Assembly (NCBI GenBank): GCA_963747985.1
Contig: CAVVHG010000006.1
Span: 1-64,000, forward strand
DNA length: 64,000 nt
Reading direction: 5' to 3'
Source: JACADW01 sp963747985
GTDB lineage: Bacteria > Acidobacteriota > UBA6911
A model generated the notes under the pieces. That model saw only the letters and a program-made list of their open reading frames with translations, was not told the origin of the DNA and made no database searches. The translations under genes were made by a program, and so were the position numbers. How positions within the stretch are numbered: position 1 is the stretch's first letter; each line of letters begins with the position of its first letter. Positions 42,368 to 51,165 of this stretch are shown in pieces.

Positions 42368-44044
42368 CTACTTGTATTGCCACGCGGAGGAATCGTCCTC
42401 CGCCGGAGCGTTTTTCCGGGCCTGGTCGGCCATGAGCTTGAGGAGGTCGGGCACGGGTATGGAGACCCAACCATGGCCCTTCATGGGGCGCCCCCATTCG
42501 AAAGATCCCTCGTAGGCGGGATTATCCGTTTTCCTGAGGAAATCCTCGAGCATATATAGCGAAGAGTTGAGGTAGAAATTGTCCATATCGCCGCATTGGA
42601 AGTGCAGTTTCCCCACGAGCTTCGTGCCAATGTCCTTCCAGTTGGATTCAATGTAGTAGCGCAGATCGTACCCGTGGTCCCGCATGTATAGTGCGACCTC
42701 CCGGTCAATCCGGCCCGTGCGCTTATCCCACAGCGGCCTCGGGTATCCGTCGTTTCCCACGGGGCCGTAAACCGCCTCCCAGGCTTCAAACTGCTGTCCG
42801 GATCTTCCTTTGCTTCCGAGCACCTCCTCCAGTTGGCTCATCTGCCGCACGGTCTGGAGCATCTGTCCCTCCACCGAGCGCATCATGGGGCGTTCCGGGA
42901 TCATCCATTGATGGCCGGGTGGCTGAAACGCATTGTCGTCACTGTAAATGTTGACGAGCTGGTAGCGGCGGAAATCGACCGGATCCGGGAAAAGCGTCCA
43001 GGTCCCGCCGAAGAAATCGGGGTGAAAGACCTGCAGCGCCAGGGATTCCCAGCCGCCGGTTGAACCTCCGGTCAGCAGGCGGGCGTACGGCTTCCGAATG
43101 ATCCGGAAATGTTCCTCGAGGTAAGGGATCAGTTCGGTCATGATAGCATCGCCGTAAGGGCCGTTGTTTGCGGAGTTGACCGCGTAGGAATCATCGAAGT
43201 AGGGCGTCGGGTGCTGAAACTCGACGACGACGAAACGCGGGTAATCCTCGGAAATCCACCTCTGGTACAGGCCACCCCGGACTGTCTCCTGCCCGGGGGT
43301 TGTGACGTCTGCGTGGAATCCCAGGGGCGCCCCGAGCCCGAAATGGCCCTGGTAATACACCACCGGAAACCGGACATCCGGATGCGCATCGTATCCTTTG
43401 GGCAGGAGTACAGTTGCTCCGAGGTACATGGGCTGTCCCCAGAACTTGCTGAGCAGCCTGCTTTCAAACTTGACGCGTTTCACCCATGGCGTGTCCTGCG
43501 GGACCGCTATGGGGGGGATGACCCCATTCAGCGCCAACTTGAGGTTGTAGCCGGTAGCGGGATCCAGATGCACCTTTTGAACCTCGCTGAAGAGGTTTCC
43601 GGGCGAGTGGTTGAACTGCTGTCCTTCCCACTGGTCGTTGTGCGCCCAGATCACGTGGCCATCCGCCCGGTTGAAGCTGGTGTAGATGTTGAGCAGGGCC
43701 TGAACGTAGTAGTCGCCCGCAGGAATGTCCTTCAGACTGTCTGCGGGATATCCAAGGGTGCCGGCATCGATGATAGCGGCCTGGCCCGGCTTCAGCTGTT
43801 CCACATCCGCGCCGAAGAACGGTGTCTGCCCTCCCCAGAAACCCACCTGAAGCCTCGGTTCCCGCGCACCGTTCTTGCTGATCATGATGAACACACGGCC
43901 CGTAATGGGATCGGCGTGCAACGCGGAGGGGAAGGAAATCTCGATTCTCAGCCCCGCCTGAGCTCCAGCATGTACCGGGTATGCGACCAGCAGAATGGCG
44001 CAGGCCAGAATCGCCAGCCCCGAACGCGAAATCAGAGTCTTCAT
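42368..44044 (-). CDS. exported alpha/beta-hydrolase (esterase D-like)
   Basis: This encodes 558 residues from ATG 44044 with GGAGGA upstream. Signal peptide: residues 1-28. An N-terminal beta domain (residues 30-190; GLRIEISFPSALHADPITGR) precedes an esterase domain with YLGATVLLPKGYD, FPVVYYQGHFG, and the nucleophile elbow LLTGGSTGGWESLAL. GDAIMTELIPYLEEHFRI is typical of putative-esterase (Fes/EstD-like) proteins. The catalytic His is probably in the C-terminal HGWVSIPV stretch. It is placed between the Gfo/Idh gene and the M64 peptidase gene, all on the minus strand. The substrate is unknown; a carbohydrate or peptide ester is likely. Confidence 0.8.
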   Translation of the reverse strand: MKTLISRSGLAILACAILLVAYPVHAGAQAGLRIEISFPSALHADPITGRVFIMISKNGAREPRLQVGFWGGQTPFFGADVEQLKPGQAAIIDAGTLGYPADSLKDIPAGDYYVQALLNIYTSFNRADGHVIWAHNDQWEGQQFNHSPGNLFSEVQKVHLDPATGYNLKLALNGVIPPIAVPQDTPWVKRVKFESRLLSKFWGQPMYLGATVLLPKGYDAHPDVRFPVVYYQGHFGLGAPLGFHADVTTPGQETVRGGLYQRWISEDYPRFVVVEFQHPTPYFDDSYAVNSANNGPYGDAIMTELIPYLEEHFRIIRKPYARLLTGGSTGGWESLALQVFHPDFFGGTWTLFPDPVDFRRYQLVNIYSDDNAFQPPGHQWMIPERPMMRSVEGQMLQTVRQMSQLEEVLGSKGRSGQQFEAWEAVYGPVGNDGYPRPLWDKRTGRIDREVALYMRDHGYDLRYYIESNWKDIGTKLVGKLHFQCGDMDNFYLNSSLYMLEDFLRKTDNPAYEGSFEWGRPMKGHGWVSIPVPDLLKLMADQARKNAPAEDDSSAWQYK

Positions 44045-44177
44045 GCCTTGGTCTCCTCCAAAATCTCCATGCAAGATACCCTCACGGGTTCATCGATGAC
44101 AGGCAAAATCGTTGGAAGATCGACACCCGGGCGAAGCCACCCCCCACGACTCTGCCAGCCGGAGCCGGGTTGATCGG

Positions 44178-45671
44178 TCATTTTGCGGTGTAGTAATTGA
44201 TCCTGGCCTCCAGGGCTCGCCGGCAGGCAGCGCAAAACTCCAGCTTCGGATTGGAAATCATTATGCAGTACATCTGCGAGCGATAGAGGCCTTTGGCAGA
44301 GTATCCGGCACCCTCGAACACGCCGACCTTGGCGACAAGGTCGGCGAATTTCCTGTGGATCTCCTCGATGCCGGCGTGGGCGGCCTTGTCCTCCTGATCG
44401 GCTTTGTCCTGGATAGATTTGATCGCGTCAGGATCCGCACCCCTCTCCTTGGCTTTGGCAACCTCTTCTGCAACCGCCTCACGCCTGGCTCTTCGCTCTG
44501 TCTGCAAGGCATCGATAGACTCCTTGCCATATTCGGTGGGAATGGCGATCCCCGGAGAGAGTAGGTCTTTCCACTTAACGTTTGCGGGATCGAGCAGGGC
44601 CGTGATGTTGGGCTCGAGCGGTTCGACGCCTTTCGGGTAGAAGTCGTTGTAAGCCACTTCGCTTGCATAATATTCATCGGCCAGCCCACCGAAGGAGTGA
44701 CCCAGTTCGTGGAGGAATACCTCGGGACTCCGGGCGTTGTCCACCGTGGTCACGCAATAATCGAAGGCGATCGAACCGCCGCCGTAGCGGGCGCTGTCAA
44801 CCAGGACCACGATCACGTCATAAGGGACCTGCGCTGCTATCTCGTGCAGCCGGTGATCCTGCTCGATAAGCATGTAGCGGTCAAGATCGAAGGCATTGAA
44901 CCCCGCGTCCAGGACAGTCTTCCGGTAGACCCGCTGACGCGGCTCGTCCATGGACTTCTCGGCTGATGGGCGGTGGACGGCACGGATACTGATCCGGTCT
45001 CTCGCGCTCCTGTACGGCTCGGCGTCAAACAGGGCCTTGGTCATACGGTCGACGTCCGCCTTGAACTTGTCGTGTGCAGCCGCTGTGTACCCCTCGGCCA
45101 CGAAGACGATGTCCAGGGAAGTGGCAGGGTCGCCTGCGATTACCGGCTGGTAAATTCGATCCCCTGCAGCCGTTGTCTCGCGGATGATGTGGTAGTCGGA
45201 TGGGTCAATCGTCCGAGAGAATATCGGATGGAGCAGGTTCTTCTTGTCGCGCGCCTCGACTACGAACACGATCGGCCGAACCGGTTCGGGTATCCTGACG
45301 CTGCGCTGAAAGACACGCTGCGCGCCGTCGAGAGCCGGTGCCGTGGTCTTGTACTCAGCGAACATCGTATCGAAGCCCCGTACGTGCAGGAGCGTGTTTG
45401 ATGCCAGGTCATAGACCTTGAGCATGTAACGGCCTTCGTTGAATGGTGCGGCCCGTTGAACCCTGCTCTCAGGCCAAAGAGGTTCCTCGTAGATCGTGTC
45501 GATGGTAAGGATTTCCGACCTCGCATCCCCGGTCTGGTAGAGGTTGATGCGCAGGGATTTGTCGGTGAAATACTCATTGTATGGGACAAATATCTGGGCA
45601 CGGAGAATAGAGCACATTGCCGCCACACCGCACAGGAACGACGCGCACCGGATTAACGTGGATCTGCTCAT
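44178..45671 (-). CDS. exported M64-family metallopeptidase
   Basis: This encodes 497 residues from ATG 45671 (GAGG upstream), with a signal peptide. An N-terminal beta-sandwich (residues 30-150) is followed by the catalytic domain with SLDIVFVAEGYTAAAHDKFK and YGGGSIAFDYCVTTVDN. The zinc motif VFLHELGHSFGGLADEYY fits the HExxHxxxxxxD signature of the M64 (IgA peptidase) family. A coiled-coil region (RRAREAVAEEVAKAKE-like) follows, and the C-terminus has CAACRRALEARI. It should degrade extracellular protein. It lies in a run of minus-strand exported hydrolases. Confidence 0.88.
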   Translation of the reverse strand: MSRSTLIRCASFLCGVAAMCSILRAQIFVPYNEYFTDKSLRINLYQTGDARSEILTIDTIYEEPLWPESRVQRAAPFNEGRYMLKVYDLASNTLLHVRGFDTMFAEYKTTAPALDGAQRVFQRSVRIPEPVRPIVFVVEARDKKNLLHPIFSRTIDPSDYHIIRETTAAGDRIYQPVIAGDPATSLDIVFVAEGYTAAAHDKFKADVDRMTKALFDAEPYRSARDRISIRAVHRPSAEKSMDEPRQRVYRKTVLDAGFNAFDLDRYMLIEQDHRLHEIAAQVPYDVIVVLVDSARYGGGSIAFDYCVTTVDNARSPEVFLHELGHSFGGLADEYYASEVAYNDFYPKGVEPLEPNITALLDPANVKWKDLLSPGIAIPTEYGKESIDALQTERRARREAVAEEVAKAKERGADPDAIKSIQDKADQEDKAAHAGIEEIHRKFADLVAKVGVFEGAGYSAKGLYRSQMYCIMISNPKLEFCAACRRALEARINYYTAK

Positions 45672-45735
45672 GGGCACCTCATCAGGCCAACTGCCCCCGC
45701 GGACACCTCAGGCAGGGAATAGTACTCTGCTGTCA

Positions 45736-46755
45736 TCAGTCCCCCACGGTGTAGAACTCATAGGAGATGTGCCAGGTGAACTCCCTACCCGGCTCGGCAT
45801 GCACATTGATGTATGGCTCCGGGCAACGGGTCGGCCTGATGGCCCAGACCGGCAGGCGCGTCAGCGGGCGGTCCCCCGTGATTCTCACTCCCGCCCTGGT
45901 CCTGCGGTTTTCCACCCGGATGTCGTAGTCCTTCGTGTCGCGGCTGAAGCCTGCGAGGTTGATCATCGCTCTTTCGTCCTTCACCAATTCACGTGAGAAC
46001 GCAACCTCCTTGCCGCGCACCTGCAGTACGCCCAGGTTGTCGCGGGCGGGCTGGATCTCAAAGGGTACCTTGATGACGAAGTCGGGGCCCGACGGTTGAT
46101 CGTCCATCACCAGGAAGTTGTGGTCGTACACCGGCGTCTCGATCAGCCGGCGACCGGTATTCCTGAGGCTGTGCTCGAGGACCATTTCGGGTTTGCCCTG
46201 AGAGAGCCTGATGGTCTTTCGATAGACATAAGCGTAGCCGGAGGGTCCGCTGACTTCCTGCTGAAATTCAATCGAGTCGGGCTGTCTCCGGACCGTCCAC
46301 TTACCCGGGTCCACGATCTCGTATCGCGTCGACCAGGAATATTTTGCCTCCTTCGGCTTTCGCAAGACCCCGACGCCGAGCTTGATAAACGAGCCGCCTG
46401 TTGCGGCATCATCGTAGCCGATCGGGTCGCTGAATTCCTCTACGGGTCCGAGGGCCGCGCTTGGAGTGCCGGCGGCAAACCCGGCGAGTTTTGGAACGAA
46501 CCCGACATCGACCATGCCGGGATCGTGCTCTTTGAACCATGCTCCAAAGTAGGTGTGGCCGCGGGCTTCCAGGCTCGTGATTACCCCGGACCAGTCGAAG
46601 CGGGTCCCACGGTAAAAACCGGCCGAAGAATCCGGCAGATAAAGCTTCGCGTTGACAGTGCCGTTGGAGATCTCAGCCTGCGGATAATCTGCGGCGGAGA
46701 GGGTGCCAAAGGCCAGGATCAGAAGTGCGCTGATAGTGGGTACGGATAGCTTCAT
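45736..46755 (-). CDS. exported beta-sandwich protein (mutarotase-like)
   Basis: This encodes 339 residues from ATG 46755 with GGAGA upstream. Signal peptide MKLSVPTISALLILAFGTLS. Sequence patterns (GFYRGTRFDWSGVITSLEAR, GHTYFGAWFKEHDPGMVD, SLRNTGRRLIETPVYDHNF, EPYINVHAEPGREFTWHISY) suggest a galactose-mutarotase-like supersandwich fold. Such proteins bind or epimerise sugars. No annotated family name comes to mind with certainty. It is flanked by exported hydrolases on the same strand, so a role in external carbohydrate use is likely. Confidence 0.65.
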   Translation of the reverse strand: MKLSVPTISALLILAFGTLSAADYPQAEISNGTVNAKLYLPDSSAGFYRGTRFDWSGVITSLEARGHTYFGAWFKEHDPGMVDVGFVPKLAGFAAGTPSAALGPVEEFSDPIGYDDAATGGSFIKLGVGVLRKPKEAKYSWSTRYEIVDPGKWTVRRQPDSIEFQQEVSGPSGYAYVYRKTIRLSQGKPEMVLEHSLRNTGRRLIETPVYDHNFLVMDDQPSGPDFVIKVPFEIQPARDNLGVLQVRGKEVAFSRELVKDERAMINLAGFSRDTKDYDIRVENRRTRAGVRITGDRPLTRLPVWAIRPTRCPEPYINVHAEPGREFTWHISYEFYTVGD

Positions 46756-46807
46756 TGTTGTTCTCCGGTGTTGGGATCGGACCGGGCACACGCCGGGCCT
46801 GCCAGTG

Positions 46808-46905
46808 CAGAAAAAGCGGCCTCAAAATCGCGCTCAAGCCCCCATGTTTGCACCTGAATCTCGGTTAAGTCATTGCATTCAATTGGTTTACTTCGGTCCG
46901 ACCCC
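46808..46905 (-). repeat. dispersed ~100-nt repeat, copy D
   Basis: Read on the minus strand it starts GGGGTCGGACCGAAG, supplies the last codons (GVGPK-stop) of the hydrolase gene, and ends GAGCGCGATTTTGAGG, CCGCTTTTTCT. A stem AGCG/CGCT precedes the T-run. It is the most diverged of the four copies. Confidence 0.65.
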
Positions 46906-47715
46906 CTTTAGCCAGCGGGCGAGGAGGTCGGTCCAGGCGTCGCAGGATTTGCCCTTCTTGTTCATGCCGAAGCCGTGACCGCCGTCGGGGAAGACATGCA
47001 GTTCGACCGGGACCTTTGCTTTCTTCCACTTGTCCACCAGACCTGTGGCGGTCGTGACCATCCGATCCATGTCGTCGAAGGCGACTGCTACGAACAGCGG
47101 AGGAGCATCGGGGGGCGGTAGATAACCCTCCGGGGCGACGGCATAGATCGGCATCGCGAAATCGGGGCGACTCTCGACGGTGTACTGCGTGGCAACTCCG
47201 ATCGTCAGATAGCCGCCCGCTGAAAAGCCCATGATGCCGATTTTTCTGGTGTCCAGCTTCCACTCTGCGGCTCTCTCCCGCACGGTCTTGACCGCAAGCA
47301 GGCCGTCCTCGATGGCAGCCTTCTGACTCAATTGCCGGTTCATGGCCGGCGTCTCGCCGGTCTCCAGCCCGCAGCGGTAGCGCAGCACGAACGCGGTCAC
47401 GCCGAGTTGATTCAGCCATCGGGCGACATCGCGGCCTTCGTGCTCAATGGCCAGGATCGAGAAACCCCCGCCGGGCGCGACGATGACCGCCGTGCCGTTC
47501 GGGTGCCCGGCAGGATAGACCTCCATGACCGGCCTCTTCACTTTGCGCACCCACTTTTCATCCGGGCTCTTGACGTGCGGGTTCGTCGACTCCGGCGTGT
47601 ACCATTCCTCGCCGGCGGGCAGGTCCGGGCGCAGAACTATTTCCTGGGCTTGCGTCGCCTGTGGAAAGGCGGCGTTTGCGAACCACAAGGTCAGGCAAAT
47701 GGACAAACAGGTCAT
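46888..47715 (-). CDS. exported alpha/beta-hydrolase (acetyl-xylan-esterase/BD-FAE-like)
   Basis: This encodes 275 residues from ATG 47715; the longer frame upstream is non-coding in character. Signal peptide MTCLSICLTLWFANAAFPQA. Motifs: GTAVIVAPGGGFSILAIEHE (HGG-like oxyanion strand), nucleophile IGIMGFSAGGYLTIG, acid region in PPLFVAVAFDDMDRMV, and catalytic His in HVFPDGGHGFGMNKKG. This fits the feruloyl/acetyl-xylan esterase-like group of exported hydrolases. Its last five codons are part of a dispersed repeat, so the repeat inserted at, or evolved with, the gene end. Confidence 0.82.
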   Translation of the reverse strand: MTCLSICLTLWFANAAFPQATQAQEIVLRPDLPAGEEWYTPESTNPHVKSPDEKWVRKVKRPVMEVYPAGHPNGTAVIVAPGGGFSILAIEHEGRDVARWLNQLGVTAFVLRYRCGLETGETPAMNRQLSQKAAIEDGLLAVKTVRERAAEWKLDTRKIGIMGFSAGGYLTIGVATQYTVESRPDFAMPIYAVAPEGYLPPPDAPPLFVAVAFDDMDRMVTTATGLVDKWKKAKVPVELHVFPDGGHGFGMNKKGKSCDAWTDLLARWLKGVGPK

Positions 47716-47832
47716 GGTGCGCCTCTCTTCGAGTTCTGAGGGAAAACGGTGTCGCTGTTTCGAAGCACCTGTACTCTCCGGCCGGAATGAGTATATTGGA
47801 CTCGCCGCCGGAAGGCGGCAAGGAGAACTATC

Positions 47833-49698
47833 ATGACCCGACCGCTCGTTGCTGCAACCACTCTGTTTAGTCTCACGATTTTGGCTGCCCATGCAGGGCC
47901 TCAACGCGTCGTGTTCGAAGGCGAACAATCGGAACACAAGTGGGCGCTGCGCGAACTGAACCCGCAACTGCCCTCCGATTGGACCGGCTACAACTACCTG
48001 GTGCTTGAAATGAAGGCGAGTTCGCCTCAGCGCTTCGGCCTGAGTTTCCACAGCGGCAGCGTCGTGCAGCGCAGGACGATGCAGCCGATGGCAGGTGTCT
48101 GGATCCGGGCGTCGGTGCCGTTGCAGTATTACCGGGCACCGAACCGTTCCGGCTTCGATCTTGCGTCGGTGGGCAAGGTTCCGCGGAATTCCTTCTGGAT
48201 CAGCACAGGAGGCGTGTATGGGCCTCTGAACGCGGTCGATTCCATCGGGGTTTCGATGGTCACGCCCCTGGGAAGTCCGACGCTGGAGATCCGGTCCGTG
48301 ACGCTGGCCAAGGAAGACCCGGGCTCCGACGTACTGGACAAGAAGCCTGTGGTTGACCGGTTCGGGCAGTGGATACCGTCTGACTGGCCCGGGAAGATAA
48401 AGGGCCTCGACCAGGCGAAGGAGGAGTGGGCAGCCGAGGCTTCAGGTTTGAAGGCCGGCGACTTCGGGTACTGCAGGTTCGGTGGCTACGCGAGCACGAA
48501 AGCCCGGGCCACCGGCTTTTTCCGTGTCGAGAAGGTCGACGGGAAGTGGTGGTTTATAGACCCGGACGGGCATCTGTTCTTCTCGACGAGTTCGACGGGG
48601 ATGGGTGCAGGCGGCGGCGATGCGCGACTGAAAGGCCGCGAGGACTACTTCGAGGCGCTGCCCCCGGTGGATCAGGCGGCGCCACAGGGACGCCGCCCGG
48701 AAACGGGCTTCTACACGTGGAACCTTCAGCGCCGGCACGGTGACGAGTGGAGGACAAAGTGGATCGACCTCTGCCTGCAGCGGCTCGAGTCATGGGGTCT
48801 GAACACGATCGGCAACTGGAGCGACCCGAGGCTCTGGGACGCCCGCAAGAAGGCCTATGTAGTGAATCTTCGCGGATGGGGAATGGAGACCGGGTATCTC
48901 GGCATGCCGGACGTGTTCTCCGAGGAGTGGCCCAAGGCTGTGGACAAGGCGGCCGCCGAGCAGTGTGTGCCGCGCAAGGACGATCCATATCTGCTGGGAT
49001 ATTTCGTCGCGAACGAACCACCGTGGCCGGGCAGGGAGTCACTCGTGGTGGACATAATCCTCGATCGGCCGGCGAGTGCGATTCAGCGTGAGGCGAGAGC
49101 CTTCCTGGCCGCGGGCGACACGCCGGAGCTGCGGAAGCAGTTCATCTATCGCGCCTACGACAGATACCTCGAAGTCATAAATGCGGCGATCAAGCGACAT
49201 GATCCCAACCACCTGAACCTGGGACTGCGCTTCGGCGGCGGGGTGCCGCCGGCGGAGATGCTGAAGGCGTCAAAGGCGTTTGACGTCTACAGCATGAATG
49301 TCTATGCGACTGCCGTGAATTCGAAGGTGATGGAGGAGATCTACCAGGCGACGGGGCTCCCGATCATCGTCGGCGAGTTTCACTTCGGTATGCCGGGACG
49401 AGGACTCGCCGCCGGGCTGGTGCAGGTGCGAGATCTGGCGGAACGAGGAGCGGCTTACCGCTACTATGTAGAGCAGGCCGCCGCGTTCCCTGCGTTCATC
49501 GGATCGTGCTGGTTCCAGTGGGTGGATCAGCCGTCGACGGGACGCATGGACGGCGAGAACTACAACATCGGCCTCGTCGACGTAACGGACCGTCCGTATA
49601 CGGATCTGATCGAAGCCATGAAGACGACGCACCGGCGGCTGTACGACGTCCACGCCGGGAAGATTCCGCCGTACGACGCTCAACCCCGCCCTCAATAA
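47833..49698 (+). CDS. exported beta-agarase-like glycoside hydrolase
   Basis: This encodes 621 residues with AAGGAG about 7 nt before ATG 47833. Signal peptide: residues 1-22. An N-terminal beta-sandwich (residues 25-165) is followed by a linker and a GH-A clan TIM barrel. The entry motif FFRVEKVDGKWWFIDPDGHL is typical of beta-agarase-like enzymes. The acid/base Glu is in LLGYFVANEPPWPG (about residue 395), and the nucleophile Glu in GLPIIVGEFHFGMPG (about residue 512), with GSCWFQWVDQPS after it. It probably attacks a galactan or related polysaccharide. It is divergent from the esterase gene, with the promoters in a 117-nt spacer. Confidence 0.82.
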   Translation: MTRPLVAATTLFSLTILAAHAGPQRVVFEGEQSEHKWALRELNPQLPSDWTGYNYLVLEMKASSPQRFGLSFHSGSVVQRRTMQPMAGVWIRASVPLQYYRAPNRSGFDLASVGKVPRNSFWISTGGVYGPLNAVDSIGVSMVTPLGSPTLEIRSVTLAKEDPGSDVLDKKPVVDRFGQWIPSDWPGKIKGLDQAKEEWAAEASGLKAGDFGYCRFGGYASTKARATGFFRVEKVDGKWWFIDPDGHLFFSTSSTGMGAGGGDARLKGREDYFEALPPVDQAAPQGRRPETGFYTWNLQRRHGDEWRTKWIDLCLQRLESWGLNTIGNWSDPRLWDARKKAYVVNLRGWGMETGYLGMPDVFSEEWPKAVDKAAAEQCVPRKDDPYLLGYFVANEPPWPGRESLVVDIILDRPASAIQREARAFLAAGDTPELRKQFIYRAYDRYLEVINAAIKRHDPNHLNLGLRFGGGVPPAEMLKASKAFDVYSMNVYATAVNSKVMEEIYQATGLPIIVGEFHFGMPGRGLAAGLVQVRDLAERGAAYRYYVEQAAAFPAFIGSCWFQWVDQPSTGRMDGENYNIGLVDVTDRPYTDLIEAMKTTHRRLYDVHAGKIPPYDAQPRPQ

Positions 49699-49700
49699 TA

Positions 49701-49799
49701 CGGGGTCGGACCGAAAGAAGTCGTTTGTTTCAAGTAAGATAGGTGGAAAGCAATCGCTTCAAATGGGCCTTACGCTCGATTTTCGGGCGTCTTTTTTCG
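49701..49799 (+). repeat. dispersed ~100-nt repeat, copy B
   Basis: This starts 2 nt after the glycosidase stop with CGGGGTCGGACCGAAAGAAG. It ends in a convincing terminator: ACGCTCG (49772-49778) pairs with CGGGCGT (49784-49790) around ATTTT, followed by CTTTTTTCG. Confidence 0.8.
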
Positions 49800-49862
49800 A
49801 TGTAAGGGCCTCTGAGACCCTCTGAATGGAGGATCTTTCACCCTGTGATTAGCTTGCGGTCG

Positions 49863-50996
49863 TCAGTCTCCGGGCATTGAAAAGCGCTTCAGGTCGATGC
49901 GCTTCTCATCCCATTCGCCCAGTCCCAGGGCACCGGCGATTTCAATGTGTTCCGGTTGACGTCGCAGGAAGTTGCTGAGCGGCGGATCGGGCATCGCCTC
50001 GGCGACAACGCTCATGCCCGCCTGCAGACGCTTTTCGTCGATGACTTTCCATCCGATCCTGTCAAGTGCGACCGGGTCCGTGGCGAAGTAGAGGGTCTTG
50101 TGCTCCCAAACGAAGCGGGCGTCCGAACCGGGTCCGCCATGGTAAAGGGCTTTGATGCCGTCCAGAATATTCAGGACCGTCTTCTGCCGGATCACCGGCA
50201 GACTGACTACTGCGGGAATGAAGGTGCCACAGGCATTCAGAGTAGGGGTCGAATGGCTGCGGTAGACGTTGTTTACCAGTCCATGTGAAAGATTCTTGAG
50301 CGCCAGCGTGACTCCTGCCGACTGATGATCCTTCAAAACCGCAAGATTGACCAGTTTGTTGACATCCCTGGTCAGAAACTTTGTTACATGCGAACGCCGG
50401 GCTTCCGTGCTGGCTGGATCCTGCCCAGGAGTGACAAGGGCCATCTCGAGGTAATGCTCGGGATCGTAACCGTTGATGTCCAGCTGAACCAAATCATAGT
50501 GATCGGAACCCCATGACTGCCGCACTCCCTCCGGCAGCATCCTGTCGAAACCGGCCGCCAGAAAATCCTTTCGATAGCGATCGTAAACGATTATGTCTTT
50601 GATCCTCACTCCGGCGCTTTTCAGCCCGTCGACGATTTCGGATATCACCTCGGCGGAGGATATGACATGCGGGGCCCCGACGGGGTTCACCTTGATTCCC
50701 ACGACGTCCCCGGGTTCGAAAAAGACTCGCCATGCTTCGGCCCAATCCTCAGCTCCCGTCAGCGCGGTCATTCCCCGGCGCATCATCGCACGGATCGGTT
50801 CCGCCTGGTAGACACCGGAGACTACGCTGCCCTTGTGGCGCACTTCGACAACGCGCCCGCGATAGGGCCCGGGAATGCCCAATGGGGGATTCTCAGCTTT
50901 CACGAACCCACGCACGCCGGAGACGAGGGGAAGAGCGGGAGTTGCGAGGCCGGCCAGGAGGAACTCCCGCCTGCCGACCCTAGTCCTGTTACTCAT
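49863..50996 (-). CDS. Tat-exported DUF362-family protein
   Basis: This encodes 377 residues with GGAGA upstream of ATG 50996. The N-terminus TRVGRREFLLAGLATPALPL is a twin-arginine signal. The body carries DUF362 features: PGDVVGIKVNPVGAPHVISS, IKDIIVYDRYRKDFLAAGFD, KLVNLAVLKDHQSAGVTLAL, KNLSHGLVNN, and VLNILDGIKALYHGGPG. No ferredoxin Cys motifs are present, unlike some longer DUF362 proteins. The biochemical function of the family is unresolved. Tat export suggests a prefolded or cofactor-bearing protein. Confidence 0.82.
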   Translation of the reverse strand: MSNRTRVGRREFLLAGLATPALPLVSGVRGFVKAENPPLGIPGPYRGRVVEVRHKGSVVSGVYQAEPIRAMMRRGMTALTGAEDWAEAWRVFFEPGDVVGIKVNPVGAPHVISSAEVISEIVDGLKSAGVRIKDIIVYDRYRKDFLAAGFDRMLPEGVRQSWGSDHYDLVQLDINGYDPEHYLEMALVTPGQDPASTEARRSHVTKFLTRDVNKLVNLAVLKDHQSAGVTLALKNLSHGLVNNVYRSHSTPTLNACGTFIPAVVSLPVIRQKTVLNILDGIKALYHGGPGSDARFVWEHKTLYFATDPVALDRIGWKVIDEKRLQAGMSVVAEAMPDPPLSNFLRRQPEHIEIAGALGLGEWDEKRIDLKRFSMPGD

Positions 50997-51074
50997 GATT
51001 GTTTCTCCATACCATCGGTGACAGGCTGCTCAGCCTCGACATCATAACGAACCATCTTTCTACCAATGTAGTGT

Positions 51075-51107
51075 AATTTCGAGGTTGAGTAACCTGTCAC
51101 CGAGATT
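51075..51107 (+). repeat. REP-like hairpin, family 2, copy 1
   Basis: AATTTCG (51075-51081) pairs with CGAGATT (51101-51107), enclosing AGGTT-GAGT-AACCT, then GTCAC. The core ATTTCGAGGTTGAGT recurs at 60071. It lies in the leader of the CocE/NonD hydrolase gene. Confidence 0.65.
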
Positions 51108-51165
51108 ATACATTCAGGAGTTGCGTAACACCGACAGGCCAACGACCGGAAAACAGGAGATTGAG